Shown here one piece after another: positions 1 through 7,123 of a DNA stretch of 64,000 bases (positions are counted from its first letter, which is position 1; the number at the start of each line of letters is the position of its first letter). The notes below the pieces were generated by a model that searched no databases, was not told where the DNA came from, and saw only the letters and a program-made list of their open reading frames with translations. Source of the DNA: Piscirickettsia litoralis (GTDB lineage: Bacteria; Pseudomonadota; Gammaproteobacteria; Piscirickettsiales; Piscirickettsiaceae); contig NZ_MDTU01000003.1 in assembly GCF_001720395.1 (NCBI RefSeq), positions 1 through 64,000 of the forward strand, read 5' to 3'. A program made the position numbers and the translations under genes.

Positions 1-1083
1 ATCCTCACGCTAATGCAGCCATTGAGTGGCAACATCAATGATAGTAAAGGTTTCAGAGATACTATTGATGCCCACATTGAACAACTAAAGCAAGGTTCCG
101 GGTTAGAATACCTGGTTGGTGATAGTTGCCTTTATTCCGCTGACACACTGAAGAGCATGGAGCACTTATATTGGATATCCAGAGTTCCAGAGACAATTAA
201 TTTGGCCAAAGAGGTCATTCACGAAGCAGCACCAACGCTTATGGAAAATCTAGAAGAAATGAAAATTCATAATCTGCGTACTCACTATGCAGATATTGAG
301 CAACGTTGGTTAGTTGTTTTCTCTCCACAATCCTATCAGCGAGCATTACAGTCAGTGAATAAAGGTTTTCTAAAGCAAACTGAGTCAGAGCAAAAGGAAC
401 TTGAAAAGCTTTGTCGGCGTGAGTTTGCTTGCATCAAAGACGCTGAAAAAGCTTTAGCGCTGTTCAAAGGCACTCTCAAATGTACTGAAGTTAATTGGTC
501 AGAGGTGACTGTTACAAACAAGTTTAATGGCAAAGGAAGACCATCAAAAAAACGTAAGGCAGACTACCAATGCTATAGAATAAGCGCAGGTCTATCCTCG
601 TCTTTATCTAAGAGAAGCAGGCAATTAGAACGAAAAAGCTGTTTTGTGATAGCAACGAATCAGCTTGATTCAAGCGAACTAAATGACCAAGAAGTAATTG
701 ATGTTTACAAGAATCAACAAAAAGTTGAAAGAGGATTTCGTTTTATGAAAGACCCCATGTTCATGGCATCGACGCTGTTTCTAAAATCGCCAAAAAGAAT
801 CATGGCTCTAATGATGGTTATGACTTTGTGTTTGCTGGTATATGCTGCCTTAGAATACCGTATACGTGAATCTTTAGCTTTGTCAGGAGAAACTTTTCCT
901 AGCCAAACAGGTAAAGAATCATCCACGCCGACCGCTCGTTGGGTATTTCAATACTTTTCGGGCATCCATGTCTTGATAATCAATCAACATCAAGAAGTGA
1001 TACTAAATCTAAATTTACATCATCAATTATTGCTGCATTTACTGGGAAATAAGTATGAAAGCTTATATTCTGGAACGGGTTAG
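1..1083 (+). CDS. IS1634-family transposase, C-terminal part (5' end outside window)
   Basis: The reading frame is already open at base 1, so only the C-terminal ~360 residues are present. The segment with PLSGN, the short LYSADTL stretch and the later QQKVERGFRFMKDP block are typical of IS1634-type DDE transposases. In that family the last block contains the catalytic glutamate region (YxxRxxVE-like), followed by a hydrophobic segment (MALMMVMTLCLLVYAAL). The frame ends cleanly at 1083, followed by a GC-rich hairpin at 1113-1144. The left end of the element and its inverted repeat are not visible, so whether it is intact cannot be judged. Family assignment is from recognised motifs. Confidence 0.85.
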   Translation: MLTLMQPLSGNINDSKGFRDTIDAHIEQLKQGSGLEYLVGDSCLYSADTLKSMEHLYWISRVPETINLAKEVIHEAAPTLMENLEEMKIHNLRTHYADIEQRWLVVFSPQSYQRALQSVNKGFLKQTESEQKELEKLCRREFACIKDAEKALALFKGTLKCTEVNWSEVTVTNKFNGKGRPSKKRKADYQCYRISAGLSSSLSKRSRQLERKSCFVIATNQLDSSELNDQEVIDVYKNQQKVERGFRFMKDPMFMASTLFLKSPKRIMALMMVMTLCLLVYAALEYRIRESLALSGETFPSQTGKESSTPTARWVFQYFSGIHVLIINQHQEVILNLNLHHQLLLHLLGNKYESLYSGTG

Positions 1084-1112
1084 TTGGTATGCGGAATGTA
1101 GGCTATATGTTT

Positions 1113-1144
1113 AATGTGAGTGCGTGCGCGTGTGCACTCACATT
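1113..1144. other. 11-bp perfect stem-loop downstream of the IS1634-like gene
   Basis: Arms AATGTGAGTGC (1113-1123) and GCACTCACATT (1134-1144) are perfect inverted repeats around a GT-rich 10-nt loop. It may serve as transcription stop or be part of the right end of the IS1634-like element. No T-run follows directly, so the terminator reading is weak. Confidence 0.5.
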
Positions 1145-1181
1145 GAAAGCCTCTTTTCTTTAGCCATTAGTTGGAGGCTTT

Positions 1182-2285
1182 CGCCCTCCGTCATATGAAG
1201 TGCAACACCACTCTACACTAAGCCGCCATTAAATTCTCTAAAAAAACACGATTAGGTGCGCGATAATCTAAACTCGCCCTTCTTCTCGCATTCAGTGTAT
1301 GCTCTATTTTTGCTATTTCATCATCACTTATTTCATTAAAATCCGTTCCTTTAGGAAGAAAACGTCTTATCAAACCATTTGTGTGCTCATTTAGACCTCT
1401 GTCACAAGAACGATAAGGTCTAGCAAAGTAGAAATCAGCATCAGTAATCTTTGAAATATCCTCATGACCAGCGAATTCTGTCCCGTTATCTGAGGTAATC
1501 GTTTTAAAGTCAAAGAAAGTTGAGGCGACTATACTTCTGAAGGTCTCAACAACGGTTTCTGCACATTTGTTGGCCATTTTCCTTATACAACACATCTTAT
1601 TGGCTTTATCAACAAGGGTTAACAAGTAAGACTTGTGATCTCGACCTACTATCGTATCAATTTCAAAATGACCAAATTCAGTCTTTTCGTCAGCAATAGC
1701 GGGCCTTTGCTCAATACCAACGCGGTTCGGTATTTTAGTTTTATCGCCACTTTTCATCTTCTTCTTATAAGCTTTTCCAGAGTGGGGCAGGCTTTTGTAA
1801 AGCTCTCCTCCTTTCTCTCGATCCTCATGAATATAACGGTAGATGGTGCTCTCGCTCACTTGGATATCATGCTCCTGTATAAGCTCTTTACTAATAACAT
1901 CGGGTGACGTATGGGTGCTTAACCGTTCATGAATCAATACTTTTGCCTTCTCTGAAATTTGTTGAAAAGCCTGCCCTTGCTTAGCATTAGCCCGTTTTTC
2001 TTGTGCACAACGCGTGGCTAAACGATGGCAATAAAGACCGTTAAAATCGCTTGGGGTATGCCGTTTAGTCTCGCGACTGACTGTGCTAGGAGCAAAGCCA
2101 AGCTCTCTAGCAATTGATCTCATGGAGTCCCCTTCTGATAAACGTTGTTCGATATAAAAACGATCTTTTTCATTTAAGTGCCGATAAGCCATCTGTACCC
2201 TCTAAGTCAAAAAGGCGAACTAGAGAGTTTATCTTTATGGGAATGAACTCTCTACTGGGTGTTGCACTTCATATGATGGAGGGCG
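1182..2285 (-). mobile_element. Complete IS30-family insertion sequence
   Basis: Two 28-bp terminal inverted repeats, 1182-1209 and 2258-2285, match with one mismatch (core TCATATGAAGTGCAACACC) and enclose one transposase gene. Flanking bases are TTT on both sides (1179-1181 and 2286-2288), consistent with the 2-3 bp target duplications of IS30 elements. The left flank forms one arm of a hairpin, GAAAGCCTC (1145-1153) with GAGGCTTTC (1174-1182). Removing the element plus one TTT restores the full arm, so insertion was at a hairpin foot. Length 1104 bp fits the family. Confidence 0.9.
1218..2192 (-). CDS. IS30-family transposase
   Basis: This 324-residue protein starts with a helix-turn-helix region typical of IS30 (residues ~1-45, with DSMRSIARELGFAPSTVSRE). 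An integrase-core DDE domain follows: D in FEIDTIVG, D in ITSDNGTEFAGH, and E in LNEHTNGLIRRF. Length is close to the usual 320-380 residues and no frameshift is seen, so the enzyme looks functional. It lies wholly between the two inverted repeats and reads leftward. Confidence 0.95.
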   Translation of the reverse strand: MAYRHLNEKDRFYIEQRLSEGDSMRSIARELGFAPSTVSRETKRHTPSDFNGLYCHRLATRCAQEKRANAKQGQAFQQISEKAKVLIHERLSTHTSPDVISKELIQEHDIQVSESTIYRYIHEDREKGGELYKSLPHSGKAYKKKMKSGDKTKIPNRVGIEQRPAIADEKTEFGHFEIDTIVGRDHKSYLLTLVDKANKMCCIRKMANKCAETVVETFRSIVASTFFDFKTITSDNGTEFAGHEDISKITDADFYFARPYRSCDRGLNEHTNGLIRRFLPKGTDFNEISDDEIAKIEHTLNARRRASLDYRAPNRVFLENLMAA

Positions 2286-2396
2286 TTTCACCCCTAACTT
2301 AACTTTGGCATTAAAAATAAGTAGTTAACACACTTTATGTTTATGATCTATGCTGTGGGTAGGCAGGTACTTTACATATAACTGCCCTAAAAGTAT

Positions 2397-2442
2397 AAAG
2401 CCCGCCCTCCTTGATATGGGGGAATGGGGGCTTTTCTTTTTT
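2397..2442 (+). terminator. Terminator-like hairpin
   Basis: AAAGCCC (2397-2403) pairs with GGGCTTT (2428-2434) and is followed by a T-rich tail to 2442. A second GC hairpin (CCCGCT with AGCGGG) lies at about 2507-2530. The 270-bp gap between the IS30 element and the gene at 2554 holds only these hairpins; a short open frame across it looks non-coding. Confidence 0.5.
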
Positions 2443-2553
2443 GGCATAAAAACTGCATTTCACTCAGTGAGTATTTTTAACTCAAGTAACACACATGGTA
2501 GTTCCCCGCTCTCTCCTAAGAAAGCGGGATTTTCCCCAAGCAGGCTTTAACAA

Positions 2554-2910
2554 GTGATGACGCAGGATGTAATTGACAAAATAATTAAGTGGCTGGATTC
2601 CAGTAACTACTTTCTTACTGTCGGATGCTATAAGCTAACAGAAAAAAATGTTACTATGCCTGCCTTAAAAGAGGATGGCCAAGAATATCAAGCGGCACTG
2701 CTAATCGAGGATACTAATAGAAAGATTAAAGCTTATGTGACACAAATAGCTATTGATGATGGGCTAACTAAGGGTAAGCCTGACCTGATTGCTGAAAGCT
2801 TAATACAAATAGCGACATTCTTGAGTAGTGCTAAAGGTGATTTCTCTGTATGGGGTGATGAGAAAAGACAAAATGGCATTCGCATAAAGTATTTTCGCCA
2901 TGATAACTAA
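2554..2910 (+). CDS. Hypothetical protein, 118 aa
   Basis: I do not recognise this protein. It is soluble, without signal peptide or membrane segment, and has a mixed alpha/beta look. The frame can start at GTG 2554 or ATG 2557; neither has a strong Shine-Dalgarno. It overlaps the following FliL-like gene by 11 nt, so the two are probably translated together. The 113-residue protein at 20248 has a similar length and a similar opening (DxxxxxxxWxxSxxxxxxxxCYK), which may reflect distant relationship. Confidence 0.6.
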   Translation: MMTQDVIDKIIKWLDSSNYFLTVGCYKLTEKNVTMPALKEDGQEYQAALLIEDTNRKIKAYVTQIAIDDGLTKGKPDLIAESLIQIATFLSSAKGDFSVWGDEKRQNGIRIKYFRHDN

Positions 2911-3301
2911 ACGACAAAAGAAAGTGAATGCAATAAAATTACTGCTCTTGTTTGCCCTTTTATTGAGTCCACTCCTGGCACTTTCTACTGATTCCTATGT
3001 CCATCTTAGACCACAGTTTTTGACCAATTTACAAGGCTCAAAAAAATACCTTTATACAGAAGTTTCATTACTGATTGTCGATGACACCACAACAGAAAAA
3101 ATAGTCAACACTCACTTACCACTAATACGAAGTAGTCTGGTTGATTTATTCAGCCGACAAAGCCTTAAAAACCTATCAATGAAGAGTGGCATTAATGGGC
3201 TGCAAAATGAGGCTGTAAAATTGATCAATAAGTTGCTTCAGGAACACGGTGAAACCGTTGAAGTGAAGCGTGTCTTGTTCACTAAATTTAATATCAGTTA
3301 A
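2900..3301 (+). CDS. FliL-like single-pass membrane protein
   Basis: Basic N-terminus, one membrane segment (residues ~12-28, AIKLLLLFALLLSPLLAL), then a ~100-residue domain with the FliL pattern. That pattern is a beta strand ending in YLYTEVSLLI, a helix with LPLIRSSLVDLFS, a second helix NEAVKLINKLL, and a final strand VKRVLFTKFNIS. FliL proteins sit at the flagellar basal body and are stomatin-like stator partners. This copy has no flagellar genes around it and overlaps a gene of unknown function by 11 nt. Its job on a plasmid is unknown; an envelope role near the transfer apparatus is only a guess. It is shorter than chromosomal FliL (~150-180 aa). Confidence 0.7.
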   Translation: MITKRQKKVNAIKLLLLFALLLSPLLALSTDSYVHLRPQFLTNLQGSKKYLYTEVSLLIVDDTTTEKIVNTHLPLIRSSLVDLFSRQSLKNLSMKSGINGLQNEAVKLINKLLQEHGETVEVKRVLFTKFNIS

Positions 3302-3474
3302 GCGACACTTTGAGCACTATTCCTGCCTGCGTTATTCATCACAGCCTGTCCTGCTTGAACAAAAGGCGATGTGAAGCTTGTGACGATGCTAGATTGCTCT
3401 CTAGGTGTAAATGAGCAGGAGCTGAGTATCAAAAAAAGGATGGTTGCTAAGGTGGCTTTAAAGCAACTAATCAT
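3298..3474 (-). CDS. Small lipoprotein, 58 aa
   Basis: An ATG at 3474 opens a 58-codon frame whose product has a perfect lipoprotein signal: short N-terminus, hydrophobic stretch TLATILFLILSS, then Cys-20 in a LSSC lipobox. The mature peptide is ~39 residues, Ser/Gln/Asn-rich and neutral. The start overlaps the end of the upstream DNA-binding gene by 8 nt, which supports translational coupling. It converges on the FliL-like gene, and the two stop codons overlap. Small plasmid lipoproteins can be lysis or entry-exclusion proteins, but nothing here decides that. Confidence 0.7.
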   Translation of the reverse strand: MISCFKATLATILFLILSSCSFTPREQSSIVTSFTSPFVQAGQAVMNNAGRNSAQSVA

Positions 3475-3817
3475 ACCGCCCCAAAAACTTCGCTACTTCT
3501 TCTGAAAAAAGCTGGTCTTCGTCGATAAGAACAAAACCTTTAGTTCGGATAGGTTTGATCAGCCCTGCTTTAAAAATTTCTCTGATTCTTTCTGGTGATA
3601 CCCCTAATTTTTTTGATGCATTTCTTAATAGAAAGTAGTTAGCTTCTGCATCAAGGGAAATAATATTTTTTGGAACGCTTTCTACGGCAATAAATAGCGG
3701 TCTTCTGTAAGAACCAAAGTGTTTAGATTGAAGCTTATTCTGGTTAACAAGCTCATAGACTTCTGGTTCAGCCATTTTGTTAAGTTTTGCGTAGTCAGAG
3801 GCTAGTATATATTTCAT
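3467..3817 (-). CDS. Helix-turn-helix (excisionase/MerR-like) DNA-binding protein
   Basis: 116 residues with two similar wHTH-like halves. The N-terminal half (YILASDYAKLNKMAEPEVYELVNQNKL) looks like an excisionase/MerR-type reader. The C-terminal half (LLRNASKKLGVSPERIREIFKAGLIKPI) is a clearer helix-turn-helix followed by a wing. It is divergent from the gene at 3991 and shares with it a 173-bp intergenic region containing a strong palindrome. It is translationally coupled to the downstream lipoprotein. Likely a local transcription regulator; target unknown. Confidence 0.6.
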   Translation of the reverse strand: MKYILASDYAKLNKMAEPEVYELVNQNKLQSKHFGSYRRPLFIAVESVPKNIISLDAEANYFLLRNASKKLGVSPERIREIFKAGLIKPIRTKGFVLIDEDQLFSEEVAKFLGRYD

Positions 3818-3903
3818 ATGATATTTCTCATTTAGCTAAAACAATAAGATGGTGATTAAATGCTCAATTTCAAGAACGGACTTTAAAGTATCAACTTTGT
3901 GTC

Positions 3904-3953
3904 ACGATATGACATTGTCATATCGTTAATATTTTTATCAAATCAGGTATACT
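3904..3953 (+). promoter_or_regulatory. Palindromic operator and promoter of the 3991 gene
   Basis: A perfect 10+3+10 palindrome (ACGATATGAC at 3904-3913, GTCATATCGT at 3917-3926) lies where the -35 element would be, and TATACT (3948-3953) is a good -10. Such an arrangement suggests autoregulation, probably by the small basic protein at 3991 or by the divergent HTH protein. Confidence 0.6.
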
Positions 3954-3990
3954 AGATATGTTTATAATTATGACTATCTAGGAGAGGAAA

Positions 3991-4290
3991 ATGGGTAAAG
4001 CCGTCATTCAACCAATGTCACAGAAGGACGAGAGAATTACAGTACGAATCAAGCCTGAACTTCGTCAAAAATTGAATCAATATGTGACATTTTTAGAGGC
4101 TGATTCTGGAATTGAAAACCTTGAAAGAGACTATGTGATTAGTGAGTGCATTAATCACGTTCTGAATAAGGATAAAGAGTTCAAAAAATGGCTAAAAAAT
4201 CCTGATAAAACTAGCGATAATATTGTCGATATAACTGAGGATAAAAAAGAAGAAAAAATTGACGATAAAGAAGAGCAAAAAACTGCTTAA
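3991..4290 (+). CDS. Ribbon-helix-helix-like small DNA-binding protein
   Basis: 99 residues. Residues ~13-60 (RITVRIKPELRQKLNQYV, then DYVISECINHVL) fit the ribbon-helix-helix pattern of a short strand and two helices. The C-terminal third is highly charged (KKEEKIDDKEEQK) and probably disordered. AGGAGAGG precedes the ATG. The gene has its own palindrome-bearing promoter and a strong terminator, so it is monocistronic. Small RHH proteins of plasmids act as copy-control, partition or relaxosome proteins. Proximity to mobI and the iteron region favours one of the last two, by inference. Confidence 0.55.
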   Translation: MGKAVIQPMSQKDERITVRIKPELRQKLNQYVTFLEADSGIENLERDYVISECINHVLNKDKEFKKWLKNPDKTSDNIVDITEDKKEEKIDDKEEQKTA

Positions 4291-4296
4291 AATAGG

Positions 4297-4317
4297 AGGG
4301 CTATTCAGCCCTTTTTT
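4297..4317. terminator. Intrinsic terminator between convergent genes
   Basis: AGGGCT (4297-4302) and AGCCCT (4307-4312) form a tight hairpin followed by six T. It ends the plus-strand gene at 4290 and overlaps the end of the convergent parB/korB-like gene. Confidence 0.8.
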
Positions 4318-5293
4318 ATAGCAAGTCAAGCTGTGACTTTTGAGGTATAGAAACTGACTTTTTCTTTGCAGGTTTTCTGACACGGACAATGGAAGAAGCT
4401 GTAACCTTAATCTGATTGCCTGACTCATCAAGCCCGTAAAATTCTGACGGGATATGAGGGACATATTTAACACGTCTGCCATCACTGAGTTCGACTTCTA
4501 CAGTGTTAAGAGGAATCGTGTTTTTGTTTGGTGGAATCTCTTTTTTTAGCGATGGATAACTAGCCAATTCTTTTTTCAGGGGCTGTGCCTTAATGAGGGG
4601 CTGTTTCTCCATAGTTTTCTCTTTTTCAAGCTTCAATCCTTTGCAAAACAATTGCGCCTGATGGCGGCTAATTCCAGAGGTTGATTGTTCACATAAGCGT
4701 TGAGTTCTAGCTTCATCAATTTCATATGCACATAGCAATGAGTTAAGTGTAGATACGTCTTTTACAATTCCTCTGTCGTACAATGACATGATGCATTGTG
4801 GCATGTCTAATAATCGCAAGTGTTTTGTCACGTACTGACGGCTTTTTCCAATCTCTAAGCCGATCTCTTCGTGAGTCAGTCCATGAACATATAGCGCATC
4901 TAAAGCGTGAGCAATTTCTAAAGCCGTTAGCGGTTCTCTTTGAGTGTTTTCAACCAGCTCTGCAACCACCATTTCTGGCTCATTCACAACCGTTGAATCA
5001 ACAATGACTGGGACGCGCTTTAAACCAATATGTTTTGCTGCTCGCCAGCGCCTCTCTCCACACTTAATTGTGAAACGGCCTCTGCCATCACAAGGGTAAA
5101 CGATAATCGGCTGTTGTATCCCAAGCTTCTGAATTGAGGCAGCGAGTTCATCGATTTTTTCAAATGATTTTCTGACCTGTTTTTTTGTTAAAATATGATC
5201 AGTTTCTATCATCATCACAGTACGTGTATGACTCGGCGTTTTATCGAACAAAAACTCGTTTAAATCTATGTCGTCTTCGCTCAACTCTAGCAT
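4316..5293 (-). CDS. ParB/KorB-like partition or regulatory protein
   Basis: 325 residues. The N-terminal ParB/Sulfiredoxin fold has the CTP-binding motif GERRWRAAK (residue ~80), followed by the ELVENTQREPLTALEIA block. A helix-turn-helix follows (LTHEEIGLEIGKSRQYVTKHLRLL). A linker and a C-terminal beta-rich domain (VEVELSDGRRVKYVPHIP) resemble KorB rather than chromosomal ParB. A good AGGAG precedes the ATG at 5293. No ParA is adjacent, so it may be a KorB-like global repressor or orphan centromere binder. It lies 11 nt downstream of mobI. A second, different ParB is at 12801. Confidence 0.85.
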   Translation of the reverse strand: MLELSEDDIDLNEFLFDKTPSHTRTVMMIETDHILTKKQVRKSFEKIDELAASIQKLGIQQPIIVYPCDGRGRFTIKCGERRWRAAKHIGLKRVPVIVDSTVVNEPEMVVAELVENTQREPLTALEIAHALDALYVHGLTHEEIGLEIGKSRQYVTKHLRLLDMPQCIMSLYDRGIVKDVSTLNSLLCAYEIDEARTQRLCEQSTSGISRHQAQLFCKGLKLEKEKTMEKQPLIKAQPLKKELASYPSLKKEIPPNKNTIPLNTVEVELSDGRRVKYVPHIPSEFYGLDESGNQIKVTASSIVRVRKPAKKKSVSIPQKSQLDLL

Positions 5294-5304
5294 TAAAAAA
5301 ACTC

Positions 5305-5729
5305 CTAGTTTTTGATCTGTTTGTAAGCACTGACTTGTCGTCTTATGCGTCCGAGCACTTCGATACGTTTTCTTAACTGGCCAAATTTCTCTTCCAAAAC
5401 ACCAACAGCATCACGCTCCCACTGCTGCATTTTTTTGAATTTATCTGGACTATACATGTACCCCTTCCCTTTCTGGATTTGCTTTGAGAACATCCGCTTT
5501 TTATTGCCTGTGCCGTACCACTTGTTCTCATACCAGACGATTTGAATAGAATTGCGTATACGGCGAACTCTAAGCCCTAATGAGCCGGAGAACTCGTTTG
5601 ACTCGCGTTTAGACTTCACCTCCTCCCAAAAGACGTTTACAAGGGATTGTGCTTCGTTGCTGATCTCTTCAAGCTCCGCTTCGGTCGCTTGGTTAATTTG
5701 ATCAAGCGCATTTTCGTTTTTTTACTCAT
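5305..5729 (-). CDS. mobI: MobI-like conjugative transfer protein, with a frameshift at an A7 run
   Basis: The uninterrupted frame from GTG 5619 encodes GLRVRRIRNSIQIVWYENKWYG and the RKRIEVLGRIRRQV tail, which I recognise as MobI of SXT/IncA/C elements; it is needed for transfer and encoded beside oriT. Family length is ~150 residues. The missing N-terminus is found upstream in the same frame (ALDQINQATEAELEEISNEA), but the only good ATG (5729) is one frame away. The two frames join at a run of seven A on the coding strand (5717-5723), the heptamer A-AAA-AAC. A -1 shift there restores a ~143-residue protein. This may be programmed frameshifting, a natural mutation or a sequence error. Family call is good; the start is uncertain. 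Confidence 0.7.
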
Positions 5730-5809
5730 GCTTATGCCAAATTAATATTTTTTTTGGTAATATAGTATGATGATACCAAATAAAGAAATGCAGTCAATGG
5801 TAATTATCC

Positions 5810-5990
5810 TATGGTGATACCAAATATTTTTACACTATTTTTTAGGTGCTACCACCCTGGCAATTACCCTATGGTTGCACCAAATATTTTTACACTATTT
5901 TGGAGGTGGCACCACCTTGGCAACTACCCTATGGTCGCACCAAATATTTTTACACTATTTTGGCAGTGCTACCAGGGTGGTATAACCACT
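5810..5990. repeat. Three 60-bp tandem repeats with ACCAAATA iterons (candidate oriT/oriV)
   Basis: Three copies of a 60-bp unit start at 5810, 5870 and 5930. Each contains CTATGG, ACCAAATATTTTTACACTATTTT and a variable GGTGCTACCACC-like inverted repeat. The core ACCAAATA recurs with exact 60-bp phase at 5820, 5880, 5940 and 6000, and again near 5776, 6059, 6133 and 6199. The region is non-coding, AT-rich and immediately upstream of mobI, where SXT/IncA/C elements carry oriT. That makes it the best oriT candidate; iterons would also suit an oriV or a binding array for the 3991 RHH protein or the KorB-like protein. Confidence 0.65.
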
Positions 5991-6200
5991 ATAGTTATAC
6001 CAAATAATATATAAGAAATATCTGATTTTCTTCAATTAAAATAAACGAATAGGTCAAACCAAATATTATTTGTATTTTAACGTATAATATTTATCTAAAA
6101 AATCATTGTAAGCGGTAACTACAGATGGATATACCAAATATTGATTGGTTTTTATATACTGCCTATACCATTTATTTGTCATGACTATAGTGGTTATACC
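5979..6200. repeat. 16-bp long-range inverted repeat flanking the second half of the iteron region
   Basis: GGTATAACCACTATAG (5979-5994) and CTATAGTGGTTATACC (6185-6200) are perfect inverted copies about 190 bp apart. The first copy is also half of a local palindrome with GTTATACC (5994-6001). The enclosed DNA is very AT-rich and holds three further ACCAAATA motifs. Such a pair could form a cruciform or bound two protein sites. Confidence 0.7.
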
Positions 6201-6211
6201 AAATAATATTG

Positions 6212-6796
6212 CTAGGACACATTGGAAAATTTAGAACGTTTCTTGTGATAGTGATGAATCGTAGGTGGCCGACAAAATGGGCAATCATCCGCAACAGCCG
6301 TTTGTGCCAAAGTGAGATAATAATTACATCCACAAACATGACAGGCTTGGAATATAGATTCCCCTAAATGCAATTCATTTAAGAGCACATAGGCTTGTTG
6401 AGCATTAATAATGCTCCATGTTTTTTCATTCATGCCACCTACAGAGTGACGTGCATTGACATAGAGTTTATATGCTTTTAAAAACGCTTCTAAATCGACC
6501 TCTCTTTTATCAAAATTTTCTGATACTTTTTTATAGAAATGAACGAGTAAAGATGCTTCAATCATTCGACCTCGTGAGCAGATAATAGACACACTTGTGG
6601 GTTCTGAACCACTCGCAAGTTGCTGTGAAAAGCCATATTTTCTGATAGTTTTACTAATTGATCTTACTCTAGAAGTAGCTACGCCATAGATGCCACTAAT
6701 CCAACGACTTCTAAGGCCAAGCATCATTAAAAAAGCGACCTTATCTTCGTTTGAAACCAACGATGAATTGTAGGTTTTAGATTGCTTTTTTTCCAT
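6212..6796 (-). CDS. FlhC-like transcriptional activator (SetC/AcaC type)
   Basis: About 194 residues, the length of FlhC. The C-terminal zinc site CHVCG...DCPFCRPP matches the four-cysteine cluster of FlhC, and the N-terminal GLRSRWISGIYG...SRVRSISK region resembles FlhC's DNA-binding helix. FlhC works as an FlhD4C2 complex. In SXT and IncA/C elements the homologous SetCD and AcaCD are the master activators of conjugation, so this gene is probably the transfer activator. I prefer ATG 6796 over GTG 6802 because AGGAG lies 8 nt upstream of it. It directly follows an FlhD-like gene. Confidence 0.8.
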   Translation of the reverse strand: MEKKQSKTYNSSLVSNEDKVAFLMMLGLRSRWISGIYGVATSRVRSISKTIRKYGFSQQLASGSEPTSVSIICSRGRMIEASLLVHFYKKVSENFDKREVDLEAFLKAYKLYVNARHSVGGMNEKTWSIINAQQAYVLLNELHLGESIFQACHVCGCNYYLTLAQTAVADDCPFCRPPTIHHYHKKRSKFSNVS

Positions 6797-6801
6797 AACC
6801 A

Positions 6802-7092
6802 CTACTCCTGAATAATCACTTTGATCAGAGATACAGTCTTTTCTATGCCTGACTTATTCAATACTTCAGTCATACTTTTTTCTTTAAAAGAAATTTTTGT
6901 TTTTGCTTGGCTTATTTTGGCAAATCTCTTAAGAACTAAATCACTTGATTTTGAGACTTGGCAAGCAAAATTTTCGCTACATTTGAAAGCGATAGCTGCC
7001 ATTTTTAAATCTCGTTTTGCTAAAGCTTTTAACGATAGTAAGTAGAGAATTTTTAACTCTGATATGACCTTATCTGAATGGAAAATTGACAC
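6802..7092 (-). CDS. FlhD-like protein, copy 1 (SetD/AcaD type)
   Basis: 96 residues. The stretch LKILYLLSLKALAKRDLKMAA, then FKCSENFACQVSKSSDLVLKRFAKISQ, follows the FlhD pattern: a helix with YLLLAQRLI, a loop, then a helical region ending in an aromatic/basic stretch. The start is GTG with GGGAG six bases upstream. It sits between a second FlhD-like gene and the FlhC-like gene, matching the flhD-flhC order of chromosomes and setD-setC of SXT. Assignment rests on pattern and context; pairwise identity to FlhD is low. Confidence 0.65.
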   Translation of the reverse strand: MSIFHSDKVISELKILYLLSLKALAKRDLKMAAIAFKCSENFACQVSKSSDLVLKRFAKISQAKTKISFKEKSMTEVLNKSGIEKTVSLIKVIIQE

Positions 7093-7123
7093 TATACACT
7101 CCCTACAATTTCATCAACTGACT

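Noticed and set aside
2350-2550. 66-codon open frame after the IS30 element
   Set aside because: Covers two hairpins, has no RBS and an implausible composition.
5810-5990. CRISPR-like array
   Set aside because: Only three 60-bp units that are similar over their whole length, no unique spacers and no cas genes.
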